Numbered from the stretch's first letter, positions 44,705 to 52,794 are shown. The stretch is DNA of 64,000 bases from an uncultured Candidatus Melainabacteria bacterium (GCA_934754425.1 CAKVIN010000010.1:1-64000); one strand, 5' to 3'. The notes: generated from the letters alone by a model not told the origin. Program-made: numbers and translations.

Positions 44705-45823
44705 ATGATACCAATTTTAGATTCAAAAAGACAATACGCGAAGATTGGCGCAGAAGTAGAAAAAGTTGTATGTGAAGTTTTACGTTCAGGACAATACATT
44801 TTAGGTCCAAACTGTAAAGCATTAGAAAGTGAACTTGCAAAATATATCGGATGCAATTATACAGTAGCTTTAAACTCAGGTACAGATGCATTGCATTTAG
44901 CTTTGAGAGCTTTAGATATAGGCCAAGGCGATGAAGTTATTACAACTGCATTTACATTCGTTGCTACAACAGAAGCAATTGGTATCGTTGGTGCAACTCC
45001 TGTATTTGCTGATATTGACCCTGATACATTCAATATCGACCCTAAGAAAATTGAAGAAAGAATTACACCAAAAACAAAAGCAATTCTTCCGGTACATTTG
45101 TATGGTCAACCTTGCGACATGGACGCAATTATGGACATTGCAAAACGTCATAACTTATACGTAATTGAAGACTGTTGTCAAGCTATCGGTGCTGAATACA
45201 AAGGCAAAAAAGTTGGTACATTTGGTGATATCGGATGCTACAGTTTCTATCCAACTAAAAACTTAGGTGGTATGGGTGATGGCGGTTTAATCACTGTTAA
45301 TAGCGAAAACTTAAAGAACAGAATTGTTGCTTTAAGAAACCACGGTGGTGCTGTTAGATATTATCACGATGAAATTGGTGTTAACTCTCGTTTAGACGAA
45401 ATCCAAGCAGCAATTTTAAGAGTTAAATTAAATTATATTGATGAATGGAATTCAGCAAGAAGATCACATGCAAAAACTTATAACGAATTATTTGCAGGTT
45501 GTGAAGATATTCAAACTCCAAAAGAATTGGCTGATACATATTGCGTATACCACCAATACACAGTTAAAATTCCTAACAGAGATAACATCCACAAAATGTT
45601 ACAAGAAGCTGGTATCGGTGCTATGTTATATTATCCAGTTCCATTACATTTACAAAAAGTTCACGCTCACCTTGGATGGACTAAAGGTATGTTACCTAAT
45701 ACTGAAAAGGATACAGAATGTGTTATTTCTCTTCCAATGTTCCCAGAATTAACTTTGGAAGAACAAAAAACTGTTGCATCAACTTTGATTAGCTGTATTG
45801 AAAAATCAAAAGCTTTAGCATAA
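44705..45823 (+). CDS. DegT/DnrJ/EryC1/StrS sugar aminotransferase
   Basis: 372 residues, full length. [20 protein letters not shown] (PLP phosphate site), [20 protein letters not shown] (Asp binding the pyridine nitrogen) and [17 protein letters not shown], with the Schiff-base Lys in PTKN, are all present. Such enzymes put an amino group on a nucleotide-linked keto-sugar for surface polysaccharides or glycans; the exact sugar cannot be read. Codon use is strongly biased, suggesting high expression. The 5' region has a duplicated 110-bp element. Own terminator, so probably monocistronic. Confidence 0.92.
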   Translation: MIPILDSKRQYAKIGAEVEKVVCEVLRSGQYILGPNCKALESELAKYIGCNYTVALNSGTDALHLALRALDIGQGDEVITTAFTFVATTEAIGIVGATPVFADIDPDTFNIDPKKIEERITPKTKAILPVHLYGQPCDMDAIMDIAKRHNLYVIEDCCQAIGAEYKGKKVGTFGDIGCYSFYPTKNLGGMGDGGLITVNSENLKNRIVALRNHGGAVRYYHDEIGVNSRLDEIQAAILRVKLNYIDEWNSARRSHAKTYNELFAGCEDIQTPKELADTYCVYHQYTVKIPNRDNIHKMLQEAGIGAMLYYPVPLHLQKVHAHLGWTKGMLPNTEKDTECVISLPMFPELTLEEQKTVASTLISCIEKSKALA

Positions 45824-45842
45824 GTTTTAGTTTATGTTTCTA

Positions 45843-45871
45843 AAAAGGATGGTTTTGCCATCCTTTTTTTG
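45843..45871 (+). terminator. Intrinsic terminator after the aminotransferase
   Basis: AAAGGATGG-TTTTG-CCATCCTTT hairpin followed by T residues. Confidence 0.9.
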
Positions 45872-46031
45872 TTATTTATAGTTCAAAACATTCCAATTCT
45901 TGGAAAAAATTTATAAAATCTTCTCGTGTTACTTTTAATTCTTCAGAAGTGTCATGCGGATTTTTATTATAAAAAACAACTGATTTAACGCAATATTTGA
46001 TTTTTTCAAGAATAAATGCTATTTTAAGTAT

Positions 46032-46430
46032 ATGAAAATTTTAGATATTACATCTTTTGAAAAAGCATTGACAAGCCTAGAATCGATTTTAAACAGATAC
46101 GAAAAAGACAATTTCGATATTGATATTAGGGATGCTGTTATACAAAGATTTGAATACACATATTCACTTGCATTAAAAATGATAATACGCTTTATTAATA
46201 TGCAATCACCGGAAGTATTACCGGATATGACGTTTAATGAAGCAATACGCAAAGCTAATAAACTTGGTTTACTTAAAAACAATTTAGAAAAATGGACCGA
46301 ATATAGGCAAAAACGCAATGCAACATCGCATACTTATGATGAAAAAGTTGCAACTGAAGTCTTATCAGTAATTCCTGATTTTAAAGATGAAGCTGAATTT
46401 TTATTAGCACAATTAAAGAAAAATTTATGA
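46032..46430 (+). CDS. hepT: HepT-like HEPN toxin
   Basis: 132 residues, four-helix HEPN protein of the HI0074 type. RDAVIQRFEYTYSLALKM and the R-x4-H-x-Y motif (RNATSHTY, about residues 95-102) are present. In HepT/MntA toxin-antitoxin modules this motif is the RNase or nucleotide-binding active site and is silenced by AMPylation of the Tyr. It overlaps mntA by 4 bp (ATGA). No strong ribosome binding site. Confidence 0.88.
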   Translation: MKILDITSFEKALTSLESILNRYEKDNFDIDIRDAVIQRFEYTYSLALKMIIRFINMQSPEVLPDMTFNEAIRKANKLGLLKNNLEKWTEYRQKRNATSHTYDEKVATEVLSVIPDFKDEAEFLLAQLKKNL

Positions 46431-46714
46431 TTGATTTAGAAAAAAAATATCTTGATTTTATACAACAAACAATCGCAAACTATTTGAGAGATTATAAACT
46501 CTATATTTTTGGTTCTAGAGCTAAAAATAACGCAAAAGAATATTCTGATATAGATCTTGCAATTGATTCAACAGAATTAACCCCAGAAATAAAATCCAAA
46601 ATTGAAGCTTTTTTTGAAGCTTCAACTCTTCCGTACGAAGTAGATATCGTTGATTTAAACAACGTCACTGAAAATTTTAAACAATTGATAAAAGAAGACT
46701 TGATAAAAATATAA
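46427..46714 (+). CDS. mntA: MntA-like minimal nucleotidyltransferase antitoxin
   Basis: 95 residues. YIFGSRAKNNAKEYSDIDL contains G-S-x10-D-x-D, the nucleotidyltransferase signature, with a third Asp in YEVDIVDL. MntA proteins AMPylate HepT and neutralise it. Coupled by an ATGA overlap. Immediately behind its stop comes copy E of the R1 sRNA-like repeat on the opposite strand. Confidence 0.88.
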   Translation: MIDLEKKYLDFIQQTIANYLRDYKLYIFGSRAKNNAKEYSDIDLAIDSTELTPEIKSKIEAFFEASTLPYEVDIVDLNNVTENFKQLIKEDLIKI

Positions 46715-46775
46715 AAAAAGAGCCAAGGAACTCTTAGAATTAAAAATAACTGGAAGTATGGAAAAGATTTAATAT
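46714..46775 (-). ncRNA. Candidate R1 small RNA, copy E (isolated)
   Basis: Minus strand ATTAAATATAAGTATATTAA (-10 region) is followed by CCATACTTCCAGTTATT, AATTCT, AAGAGTTCCTTGGCTCTT and a T run. Only the core shared by copies A-D is retained here, without the flanking repeat, 44 kb from the others. The stem is weaker (imperfect). Confidence 0.5.
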
Positions 46776-46807
46776 ACTTATATTTAATTATTAAAAAAGG
46801 AGAAAAA

Positions 46808-47407
46808 ATGGATTCTAGTGTTTTGTTTAATATTGGTTACGGACTTTATGTTGTCACAGCTAAAGATGAAAAAGATAATGGTTGCATTATAAATACAGTT
46901 ATGCAAGTAACGTCAGACCCTTTGCAGATTGCAATAGCAGTAAATAAAAAAAATTTAACCCAACAGATGATTTCAAAGACTAGAAAATTTAATGTTTCAA
47001 TACTGACTGAAGAAGCAGATTTTGAAATATTTAAGCATTTTGGTTATCAATCCGGTAGAGATGTTGATAAATTTGCGAATTTTTTTGATGTAAAACGAAG
47101 TGCAAATGGTTTGTATTATATAACAAAAAATACTAATTCATATATGTCAGCTTATGTTCAGCAAGAAATTGATTTAGGAACGCATAGTTTATTTATAGGT
47201 CAATTGGTTGCTTCAGAAAGATTAAGTGAAGCTCCGACAGTAAGTTATGATTTTTATCAAAAAAATATAAAACCAAAACCTCAAAACGAAAACAAAAAAG
47301 GTTGGAGATGTAAGATTTGCGGATATATTTATGAAGGCGAAACTTTGCCTGCTGACTTTGTTTGTCCTGTTTGCAAACACGGTGCAGTTGATTTTGAAAA
47401 ACTATAA
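46808..47407 (+). CDS. Flavin reductase-rubredoxin fusion (high-molecular-weight rubredoxin)
   Basis: 199 residues, GGAG upstream. Residues 1-150 form an FMN-binding flavin reductase domain (NIGYGLYVVTAKDEKDNGCI, NTVMQVTSDPLQIAIAVNKK). Residues 155-199 form a rubredoxin with two C-x2-C knuckles (WRCKICGYIYEG and FVCPVCKHG). Such Hrb proteins pass electrons from NADH to flavodiiron proteins that reduce O2 or NO in anaerobes. No flavodiiron gene is in the window. It supports an anaerobic lifestyle. Confidence 0.93.
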   Translation: MDSSVLFNIGYGLYVVTAKDEKDNGCIINTVMQVTSDPLQIAIAVNKKNLTQQMISKTRKFNVSILTEEADFEIFKHFGYQSGRDVDKFANFFDVKRSANGLYYITKNTNSYMSAYVQQEIDLGTHSLFIGQLVASERLSEAPTVSYDFYQKNIKPKPQNENKKGWRCKICGYIYEGETLPADFVCPVCKHGAVDFEKL

Positions 47408-47531
47408 TACATTAAAAAATGGATTGATTTTAACAAAGAGCTTTGATAAAATCGTTAAATACATTGAAAATAGAATACTGGCTAAAGATTTTAATAAACA
47501 TTCGCTGACTTTATATAAGAAAGGAGGTCGT

Positions 47532-47603
47532 ATGCTAATTAAAATCAGCGAAAAAGAACTACTGATATTAATATCAATAGTTCTTTGGCTACAAACCCTT
47601 TAA
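47532..47603 (+). CDS. 23-residue hydrophobic peptide, copy 1
   Basis: Residues: a charged head with ISEKELL, then an Ile/Leu/Val-rich segment with a single Trp (IVLWLQTL end). An ideal AAGGAGG lies eight bases before the ATG. The size and shape (short charged head, then about 14 hydrophobic residues) resemble type I toxin peptides or other small membrane proteins. Conservation with copy 2 at the protein level, while the flanks differ, argues it is translated. No longer in-frame gene fits: extension upstream lacks a start with a ribosome binding site. Confidence 0.7.
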   Translation: MLIKISEKELLILISIVLWLQTL

Positions 47604-47752
47604 TTAGGGTGCGGGCTTGGGTACAACGACTACCCTTGCCTGTATTCTTATTTTAACCGATTTTTCAGATTTTTCAAGTATAATAAACATTGAAAATAGA
47701 ATATGGGCTAAAGATTTTAACACATTTTAACTATCAACGAAAGGAGGTTAAA

Positions 47753-47824
47753 ATGATAGTTGAAATCACTGAAAAAGAACTACTGCTATTACTAGCAATA
47801 GTTCTTACACTCAAAGTCCTTTAA
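47753..47824 (+). CDS. 23-residue hydrophobic peptide, copy 2
   Basis: Same length as copy 1, with ITEKELLLLLAIVLTLKVL at the end; an AAGGAGG site precedes the ATG. Differences from copy 1 are mainly conservative (Ile/Leu/Val swaps, Ser/Thr, Ser/Ala), as expected for selection on a membrane-spanning peptide. It is followed by a hairpin GGTAAGGGTG/CACCCTTGCC that may terminate the short mRNA. Confidence 0.7.
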   Translation: MIVEITEKELLLLLAIVLTLKVL

Positions 47825-47915
47825 TTAGGGCTACGGGTAAGGGTGAAATCAGCACCCTTGCCTGTATTCTTATTTTAACTTATTTATTAAAAATTTCAAG
47901 TATATGGAAGGTGAT

Positions 47916-48503
47916 ATGAAAACAAAAAAATTAAATGAACTAAAAAATAAATGTTTGAATTGTTTGGCGTGTGAGTTAGGTCAAACCAGAAACAATGTAG
48001 TTTTTTCGGATGGAAATCCTGAAACAGCACGTGCCATATTGATTGGTGAAGCTCCTGGAGAAAATGAAGATAAAACAGGAACTCCTTTTGTTGGTAGAGC
48101 TGGCAAACTTTTAAACGAGTTTTTAGAAAAAGCCGGAATTTCCAGAGAAGAGGATTTGTATATAATAAATACCGTAAAATGTCGTCCACCGAAGAATCGT
48201 GTTCCATCTGATGATGAAAAAAAAGCTTGTGAAAAATATTTGTTAGAACAGATTAAAATTATAAATCCAAAAGTTATGATTTTTTGTGGTGCTACAGCGT
48301 TAAAATCTTTTTATGATAAGAAAATACAGATTTCAAAAATTAGAGGTGAGATTTTAGAATTAGAAATTGCAGGAGAGACACGCAATTGTATTCCGATTTT
48401 TCATCCGTCGTATCTTTTGAGATATCATTCTTTAGAAGAAGGCAGTCCCAGAGATTTGATGTTGAAAGATTTGAAAAAAATTAAAGCGTTGATTGACAAT
48501 TAA
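47916..48503 (+). CDS. Family-4 uracil-DNA glycosylase (Fe-S type)
   Basis: 195 residues from the ATG at 47916, preceded by GGAAGG; an in-frame ATG four codons earlier has no ribosome binding site. KCLNCLACELGQTR provides Fe-S cysteines, LIGEAPGENEDKTGTPFVGR is the catalytic/uracil-binding block, NTVKCRPPKNR holds another Cys, and IFHPSYLLR is the C-terminal motif. It removes uracil from DNA in base excision repair. Confidence 0.94.
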   Translation: MKTKKLNELKNKCLNCLACELGQTRNNVVFSDGNPETARAILIGEAPGENEDKTGTPFVGRAGKLLNEFLEKAGISREEDLYIINTVKCRPPKNRVPSDDEKKACEKYLLEQIKIINPKVMIFCGATALKSFYDKKIQISKIRGEILELEIAGETRNCIPIFHPSYLLRYHSLEEGSPRDLMLKDLKKIKALIDN

Positions 48504-48513
48504 TAATTTGTAG

Positions 48514-48542
48514 TTGAAATTGGTTAAAAAGTGCTTTATACT
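48514..48542 (+). promoter_or_regulatory. Sigma-70-type promoter upstream of ssrA
   Basis: TTGAAA (48514-48519), 17-nt spacer, TATACT (48537-48542). A start near 48549 would give a precursor with about 115 nt trimmed from the 5' end of tmRNA. Confidence 0.6.
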
Positions 48543-48589
48543 GTATGTACGAACATTGAAAGTAATATTGGAATGAATTGGAAGTTATT

Positions 48590-48610
48590 GTCAGGCAGTG
48601 CCTGACCTAC
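48590..48610. repeat. REP-like palindrome headed by GTAGG
   Basis: GTCAGGCAGTGCCTGAC followed by CTAC. On the minus strand it reads GTAGG plus palindrome, matching the layout at 1067-1089 although the stem sequence is different. Confidence 0.6.
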
Positions 48611-48664
48611 TATTTGCTTTGTGAAGGGTAGCTGGAGCCGTTCATTCCTAAAAAACAACAACAT

Positions 48665-49065
48665 GGGGATGTACTGGTTTTGACGCTGTGATTGGTAGAT
48701 CCGGGTTGCGAGTGCGGGCGCTGTTCCCGCTTATCAACGAGCAAATTAAATTAAATGCTACAGATAATGTTGTAGTTGCTGATTTCTCTAGAGCTGCTGC
48801 TCGTAGAGCTGCATAACAGACTTTGCAGTCAGCCTCTGATACAATCCAGCTTGCCGATTGTATTGGACCACTATGCAAGCTGCAGTGTACAGATGATGGT
48901 ATGTGCATTAAGTTAACCATTGGAGGTTAGGCTTCCGCAAAAAGTCTTTGACTTAGTTCAGGTTTTGTAACTTTCCGTATTAAGTTGAGCCAATAAGTTA
49001 CTACACTCGTAGATATTCGTTTTTATCCACAATGGACGTGGGTTCGACTCCCACCATCTCCACCA
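48665..49065 (+). ncRNA. ssrA: Transfer-messenger RNA (tmRNA)
   Basis: The 5' end GGGGATGTACTGGTTTTGAC and 3' end with T-arm GTGGGTTCGACTCCCAC and CATCTCCACCA are diagnostic. The acceptor stem pairs GGGGATG with CATCTCC (one G-U). The tag ORF ends ...GATTTCTCTAGAGCTGCTGC-TCGTAGAGCTGCATAA (stop at 48814-48816), giving a tag whose tail reads ADFSRAAARRAA. It rescues stalled ribosomes and marks products for proteolysis. A one-piece, not permuted, tmRNA of about 401 nt. The 3' CCA is encoded. Confidence 0.97.
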
Positions 49066-49158
49066 TTTTTATTCATCCCACTCTTTTATCCAACTTACCC
49101 TGATTTTTGTATATTATTATGATAAAATATTTTATAATAATATTGAGAGAGGGATTTT

Positions 49159-50175
49159 ATGGATTTTTTACAAAATTTATTTTCTATAAAACAAGAAGAT
49201 AAAGATTATTCAACAATAAAAACCATATCGTTATTAGGTATGAAGTTTCAATTCAAAAGCTTAAACGAAGCTAAATTAGTTAACACTTTAGAGAACTTAG
49301 CGAAACAAAATAAAACGAATAACACTTTTTTAAACATTTTATTAAAACCATCTCAATTTCCTAAAGCTAATGGCAAATTAAGAGAACGTCAATTAAAAAT
49401 GTTTGAAGTTATGAAAATTGTTGACAAAATTGCAAAAGAAAACAATTTGCAATATTGGTTATCAGAAGGTTCACTTTTAGGTGCGGTAAGACACGGCGGC
49501 TTCATTCCTTGGGACGACGACGCTGATATTTGTATGTTAAGAGATGATTATTTAAAAATCATTCCACTCCTAAAAAAATATTTTGAAAATTCTGACACAA
49601 AAGTTCGTGAATATTATAAATGCAAAAATGGACGCTGGAATTATCAAGTTTGCATTTGCAACAAAGAAAGTCTAAACTCTTGGCAAACAGGTGGAGCAAA
49701 AAAAGACTGGAGCCTTGATATATTTCCTTTTGATAAATATTATAAATCTGAGATTGATGACAGCGAAAAAGATGAAATTACAAAAAAAATTAAATATGCA
49801 ACTTCACTTTTACAAGAAAAATGTACCAAAGACGAAAAATTTGCTATAGATATCGAGAAAGTAAGAAAACACATCATTGAGCTTAGAGACAAAATCATAC
49901 TTAACAACAACGAACAAAAAAATGAAAACATGGCGATTTTCACAGGTATTGATTTTGGATTTATATGTCCAAAACGATTTCTCTTTTCCTATGATTGCAT
50001 ATTTCCTACTTCAAAAATCGAATTTGAGGGTTATGAATTTTCTTGCCCAAACAATTTAGATAAATATTTGACGAATGCATATGGAGGAGATTATATGTCG
50101 CTTCCAAGCGGAATGACGTATGAACAGACACAAAATTGTGTAAATTATTTAAATTTTGACGACATCAAAAAATAG
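49159..50175 (+). CDS. LicD-family phosphotransferase
   Basis: 338 residues. LicD/fukutin core: LQYWLSEGSLLGAVRHGGFI followed by PWDDDADICM, with the metal-binding Asp cluster (about residues 110-128), then KDWSLDIFPFD. LicD enzymes add phosphocholine or related phosphodiesters to surface polysaccharides. The following genes encode a HAD phosphatase and a LicC-like nucleotidyltransferase, so this is a small surface-decoration operon. Start ATG behind GAGAGAGGG. Confidence 0.9.
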   Translation: MDFLQNLFSIKQEDKDYSTIKTISLLGMKFQFKSLNEAKLVNTLENLAKQNKTNNTFLNILLKPSQFPKANGKLRERQLKMFEVMKIVDKIAKENNLQYWLSEGSLLGAVRHGGFIPWDDDADICMLRDDYLKIIPLLKKYFENSDTKVREYYKCKNGRWNYQVCICNKESLNSWQTGGAKKDWSLDIFPFDKYYKSEIDDSEKDEITKKIKYATSLLQEKCTKDEKFAIDIEKVRKHIIELRDKIILNNNEQKNENMAIFTGIDFGFICPKRFLFSYDCIFPTSKIEFEGYEFSCPNNLDKYLTNAYGGDYMSLPSGMTYEQTQNCVNYLNFDDIKK

Positions 50176-50187
50176 GAATGATTAATT

Positions 50188-50787
50188 GTGGTAAAATTTA
50201 TTTTTGATTTGGATGGCACGATTACAAAGCAAGAAACATTGCCTTTAATATCCAAAAAATTTAATATTCAACACGAAATTGATACTCTCACAATGGAAAC
50301 GGTTAAAGGAAATATTCCATTCATAGAATCATTCATCAAACGAGTTTATATTTTAGGCAAACTTCCGATAAATGAAATTTCTGACTTGCTAGAAAATGTT
50401 GAACTTTATTCCGGCTTAGTAAAATTTATACAAGAACACAAAGAAAATTGTGTTATTGCAACAGGCAACCTTGAATGCTGGATAGATAAATTAATTAAAA
50501 AAGTCGGATGTACTTGTTTTTGCTCTGACGAAATAATCAAAGATAATAAAGTCGAAAAATTAACAAAAATATTAAAAAAAGAAAATTTAGTAGAACGCTT
50601 TCAACTGGAAGGCGAAAAAGTAGTATTTATCGGCGATGGGAATAATGATGTAGAAGCAATGCGTTTAGCGGATATCTCAATCGCAAGCGGTTTAACTCAC
50701 AAACCGGCAAACAGCGTTTTATCAATAGTAGATTATTTAGTATTTAGTGAGGAGGCACTATGTCGTCAACTAAATCAGTTATTATAA
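50188..50787 (+). CDS. HAD-superfamily phosphatase (PSP-like)
   Basis: 199 residues, GTG start. FIFDLDGTITKQETL holds the nucleophile Asp (DLDGT), VIATGN is motif II, and VFIGDGNNDVEAMRLAD is motif IV. The fold resembles phosphoserine phosphatases (subclass IB). It overlaps the next gene by 28 bp. In this operon it probably dephosphorylates an intermediate for the LicD pathway, but the substrate is unknown. Confidence 0.9.
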   Translation: MVKFIFDLDGTITKQETLPLISKKFNIQHEIDTLTMETVKGNIPFIESFIKRVYILGKLPINEISDLLENVELYSGLVKFIQEHKENCVIATGNLECWIDKLIKKVGCTCFCSDEIIKDNKVEKLTKILKKENLVERFQLEGEKVVFIGDGNNDVEAMRLADISIASGLTHKPANSVLSIVDYLVFSEEALCRQLNQLL

Positions 50788-51392
50788 GTTGCGCAGGACT
50801 TGGTTCCAGATTGGGACTTGCAACAACTAAAGCTTTAATCAATATAGATGGCAGATCTTTAATTCATTGGCAGTTAGATTTATTGAAAGATGTAGAAGAC
50901 GTAAGAATTGTTGTCGGTTTTCAAGCTAACGATGTGATTGAAGAAGTAAAAAAATATCGACAAGATGTCGTTTTTGTTTATAATCATAATTACTTTGAAA
51001 CAAAAACCGGCGCTAGCTTTTATTTGGGTGCAAAAGACGGGAATGAATACGCAATGAATATTGATGGAGATTTGCTTATTCATCCGGATGATATGAAAAT
51101 GTTGTTACAAACAGACGGTGAATGGATTGCTTATGCAGACAAAATGTCTGATGATGCAGTTATGACAAAAACTAATCAAAAAGGCGAAGTTCTTTCTTTT
51201 TCAAGAGATCAAGGTGATTACGAATGGACTGGACCTTGCTGCATTAAGAAAGACAAGCTAAAATATTCTTCCGGACACGTGTTCAATCAGCTTGAACCTT
51301 ATTTGCCGATAAAAGGAATAAAAATAAGAGCGTGCGATATAGATACTTATGAAGATTATCAAAGAGTTTTAGAGTTTATAAAGGGATGGTAA
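50760..51392 (+). CDS. LicC-like sugar/choline-phosphate nucleotidyltransferase
   Basis: 210 residues. ISCAGLGSRLGLATTKALIN is the nucleotide-binding signature (G-x-G-x-R...K), NIDGDLLIHPDDM carries the metal-binding Asp, and DIDTYEDYQRVLEF closes the fold. The family includes LicC (CTP:phosphocholine cytidylyltransferase) and other NTP transferases. Pairing with LicD supports an activated phospho-alcohol substrate. GAGG precedes the ATG. Confidence 0.9.
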   Translation: MSSTKSVIISCAGLGSRLGLATTKALINIDGRSLIHWQLDLLKDVEDVRIVVGFQANDVIEEVKKYRQDVVFVYNHNYFETKTGASFYLGAKDGNEYAMNIDGDLLIHPDDMKMLLQTDGEWIAYADKMSDDAVMTKTNQKGEVLSFSRDQGDYEWTGPCCIKKDKLKYSSGHVFNQLEPYLPIKGIKIRACDIDTYEDYQRVLEFIKGW

Positions 51393-51393
51393 A

Positions 51394-52215
51394 TTGAAAC
51401 TAAAGAAAATTTTAATGAAAATGGCAAAAAAGCCACAAATCAATTTTTTAGTATTTTGGGTTGGTACAAAATGTTCTCTAAAATGCAAATTATGTTGCAA
51501 CTTAATTCCTTATGTAAAACAACAATCTTATGACACAAAACAAATTATAAAAGACTTGGAATTTGTAAGCAAAAATTCAACAATAAAAAATCTGCAAATC
51601 CAAGGTGGTGAACCGTTCACACACCCTCAAATCGCTTCTATTATAGATTCTATTGCCAAACTTGATATAAATAGAATTTACATTGCAACAAATGGCACAA
51701 TCGATTTATCAAAAGAAGTACTCGATGCATTAAAGCGAAATCCGAATGTACACATAAGAATTTCTAACTATGAATGCGCAGAAATACTACGCAAAAGATT
51801 CTGCAAAAAACTCGATGAAAACAACATTTCATATAAAATGTATGAATTTGTACACGGCAATGGAACTTGGTTTTCAACAGGCGGTATCAATGAAAAAAGA
51901 GCGACTGATTCAGAAGTAAAACTTATTTATGAAAAATGCGAAGACAAAGGTTGCATAACTTTAGCAAACGGAATAATGACTGTTTGTGGCAAAATTCCAT
52001 CCATAAAAGAAATTTATAACAGCTATGACAAAACAGCAAATAATGAAATTAATGTAAGACACATAAATTCATTTATACCATATCTAAAAAATTTAACCTT
52101 GAAACGTAAAATTGTTAAATTCTACGCTAATTACAATAATTACAAAGAACAATGCAGATATTGTAAAATAGCTGAAGGAGAATATCCGGCTGCTGAACAG
52201 ATTATTGACAAGTAA
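51394..52215 (+). CDS. Radical SAM enzyme of the LicD operon
   Basis: 273 residues with a TTG start one base after the previous stop (an ATG at 51415 is an alternative). GTKCSLKCKLCCNL has the C-x3-C-x2-C cluster motif; IQGGEPFTHP is the SAM-binding GGE-type motif. Extra cysteines near the C-terminus (CEDKGCI, MTVCGKI, EQCRYCKIAEGEYP) suggest a second Fe-S cluster, as in SPASM-like proteins. Substrate unknown. Radical SAM proteins are not standard partners of LicC/LicD, which makes this operon interesting. Confidence 0.85.
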   Translation: MKLKKILMKMAKKPQINFLVFWVGTKCSLKCKLCCNLIPYVKQQSYDTKQIIKDLEFVSKNSTIKNLQIQGGEPFTHPQIASIIDSIAKLDINRIYIATNGTIDLSKEVLDALKRNPNVHIRISNYECAEILRKRFCKKLDENNISYKMYEFVHGNGTWFSTGGINEKRATDSEVKLIYEKCEDKGCITLANGIMTVCGKIPSIKEIYNSYDKTANNEINVRHINSFIPYLKNLTLKRKIVKFYANYNNYKEQCRYCKIAEGEYPAAEQIIDK

Positions 52216-52232
52216 TAAGTGGAGAAAATGTT

Positions 52233-52268
52233 TTGAAAATAGGTATTATAACCGAAGAGTTGTCGTAA
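52233..52268 (+). pseudogene. Truncated start of a lost operon gene
   Basis: A TTG with GGAG at ideal spacing opens MKIGIITEELS, then a stop after 11 codons. M-K-I-G-I-I-T is a common opening of glycosyltransferases and polysaccharide pyruvyl transferases. A convergent gene begins its stop codon only 10 bp further on, so the body of this gene appears deleted. Confidence 0.4.
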
Positions 52269-52277
52269 CAATACGCA

Positions 52278-52520
52278 CTATGCAGCTTCTGTAGATAGAT
52301 ATTTGGCTGATTTAGCTACAACACCATAGCAAACCATTGTTAAATGATTATTTAATGCCAACATTGTTCTAAAATTATTTGCGGAACAATTCATTGCACT
52401 CATCATATCATCAGCTGAAACTCTTGATTGTAAAGCTCCATCCTCGTGATTATCAACTTTTTCTTGTGCATATTTTTCTACTAATAATTTGTCAATAAAA
52501 TCTCTTGCGCCAATTGCCAT
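52278..52520 (-). CDS. Small helical protein of unknown function
   Basis: 80 residues. Amphipathic helices (ARDFIDKLLVEKYAQEK, MMSAMNCSANNFRTMLALNN) and a mildly hydrophobic end (TMVCYGVVAKSAKYL). No signal peptide. Start ATG with AGGAG nine bases upstream. Its ACTTTA-class promoter is about 120 nt before the start, so the mRNA has a long leader that contains a possible 7-codon ORF (MGLVNFV). The class of promoter links it to the other signal-less small proteins here. No family recognised. Confidence 0.72.
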   Translation of the reverse strand: MAIGARDFIDKLLVEKYAQEKVDNHEDGALQSRVSADDMMSAMNCSANNFRTMLALNNHLTMVCYGVVAKSAKYLSTEAA

Positions 52521-52640
52521 AATAAATACTCCTATATAATCTATTTTCGCTCTCTTTAGACAAAGTTTACTAAACCCATAAAGAATTATCTTTTGGACTT
52601 TTTGTCGTTTGGGGTTTTGCTCTCTCTATCCTTGTTATTT

Positions 52641-52702
52641 CTTATGTATATATAAAGTATTTATCGAATAAAAAATTGCCTTTTTTCTTTTGTTTTGTTA
52701 AG
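52641..52702 (-). promoter_or_regulatory. ACTTTA-class promoter
   Basis: Minus strand CTTAAC (52702, variant box), GGCAAT (52680-52675), 16 nt, ACTTTATATATACATAAG (from 52658). Box distance 22 nt. Confidence 0.7.
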
Positions 52703-52740
52703 TTTCATTAAGACAGCTTCTAAAAGTCGCTTATAATAAC

Positions 52741-52777
52741 AAAAAAAACGAACCTAAATAATTTAGATTCGTTTTTT
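52741..52777. terminator. Bidirectional intrinsic terminator
   Basis: ACGAACCTAAAT/ATTTAGATTCGT imperfect stem flanked by A and T runs on both sides. It closes the tpsB-like gene on the minus strand. Confidence 0.8.
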
Positions 52778-52794
52778 AATTTTTATATCACATT

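Larger units (their letters stand above)
47460..47880 (+). repeat. Tandem duplicated microprotein cassette (221-bp period)
   Basis: Two cassettes (about 47460-47657 and 47687-47880). Each has ACATTGAAAATAGAATA, GGCTAAAGATTTTAA, an AAGGAGG site, a 23-codon ORF, TTTAATTAGGG, and ACCCTTGCCTGTATTCTTAT with a hairpin before it. The coding part and both flanks are conserved while linkers vary. Confidence 0.9.

Noticed and set aside
44988..45164. Extra small genes inside the aminotransferase (both strands)
   Set aside because: They are alternative-frame shadows of a clearly coding gene with intact PLP motifs.
48648..48920. Open frame on the minus strand over the tmRNA
   Set aside because: It lies entirely inside the ssrA gene, which has full 5', tag and 3' signatures; the frame has no ribosome binding site.
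49066..49158. tRNA gene next to ssrA
   Set aside because: The only T-arm and CCA end here belong to the tmRNA itself; no second cloverleaf is visible.
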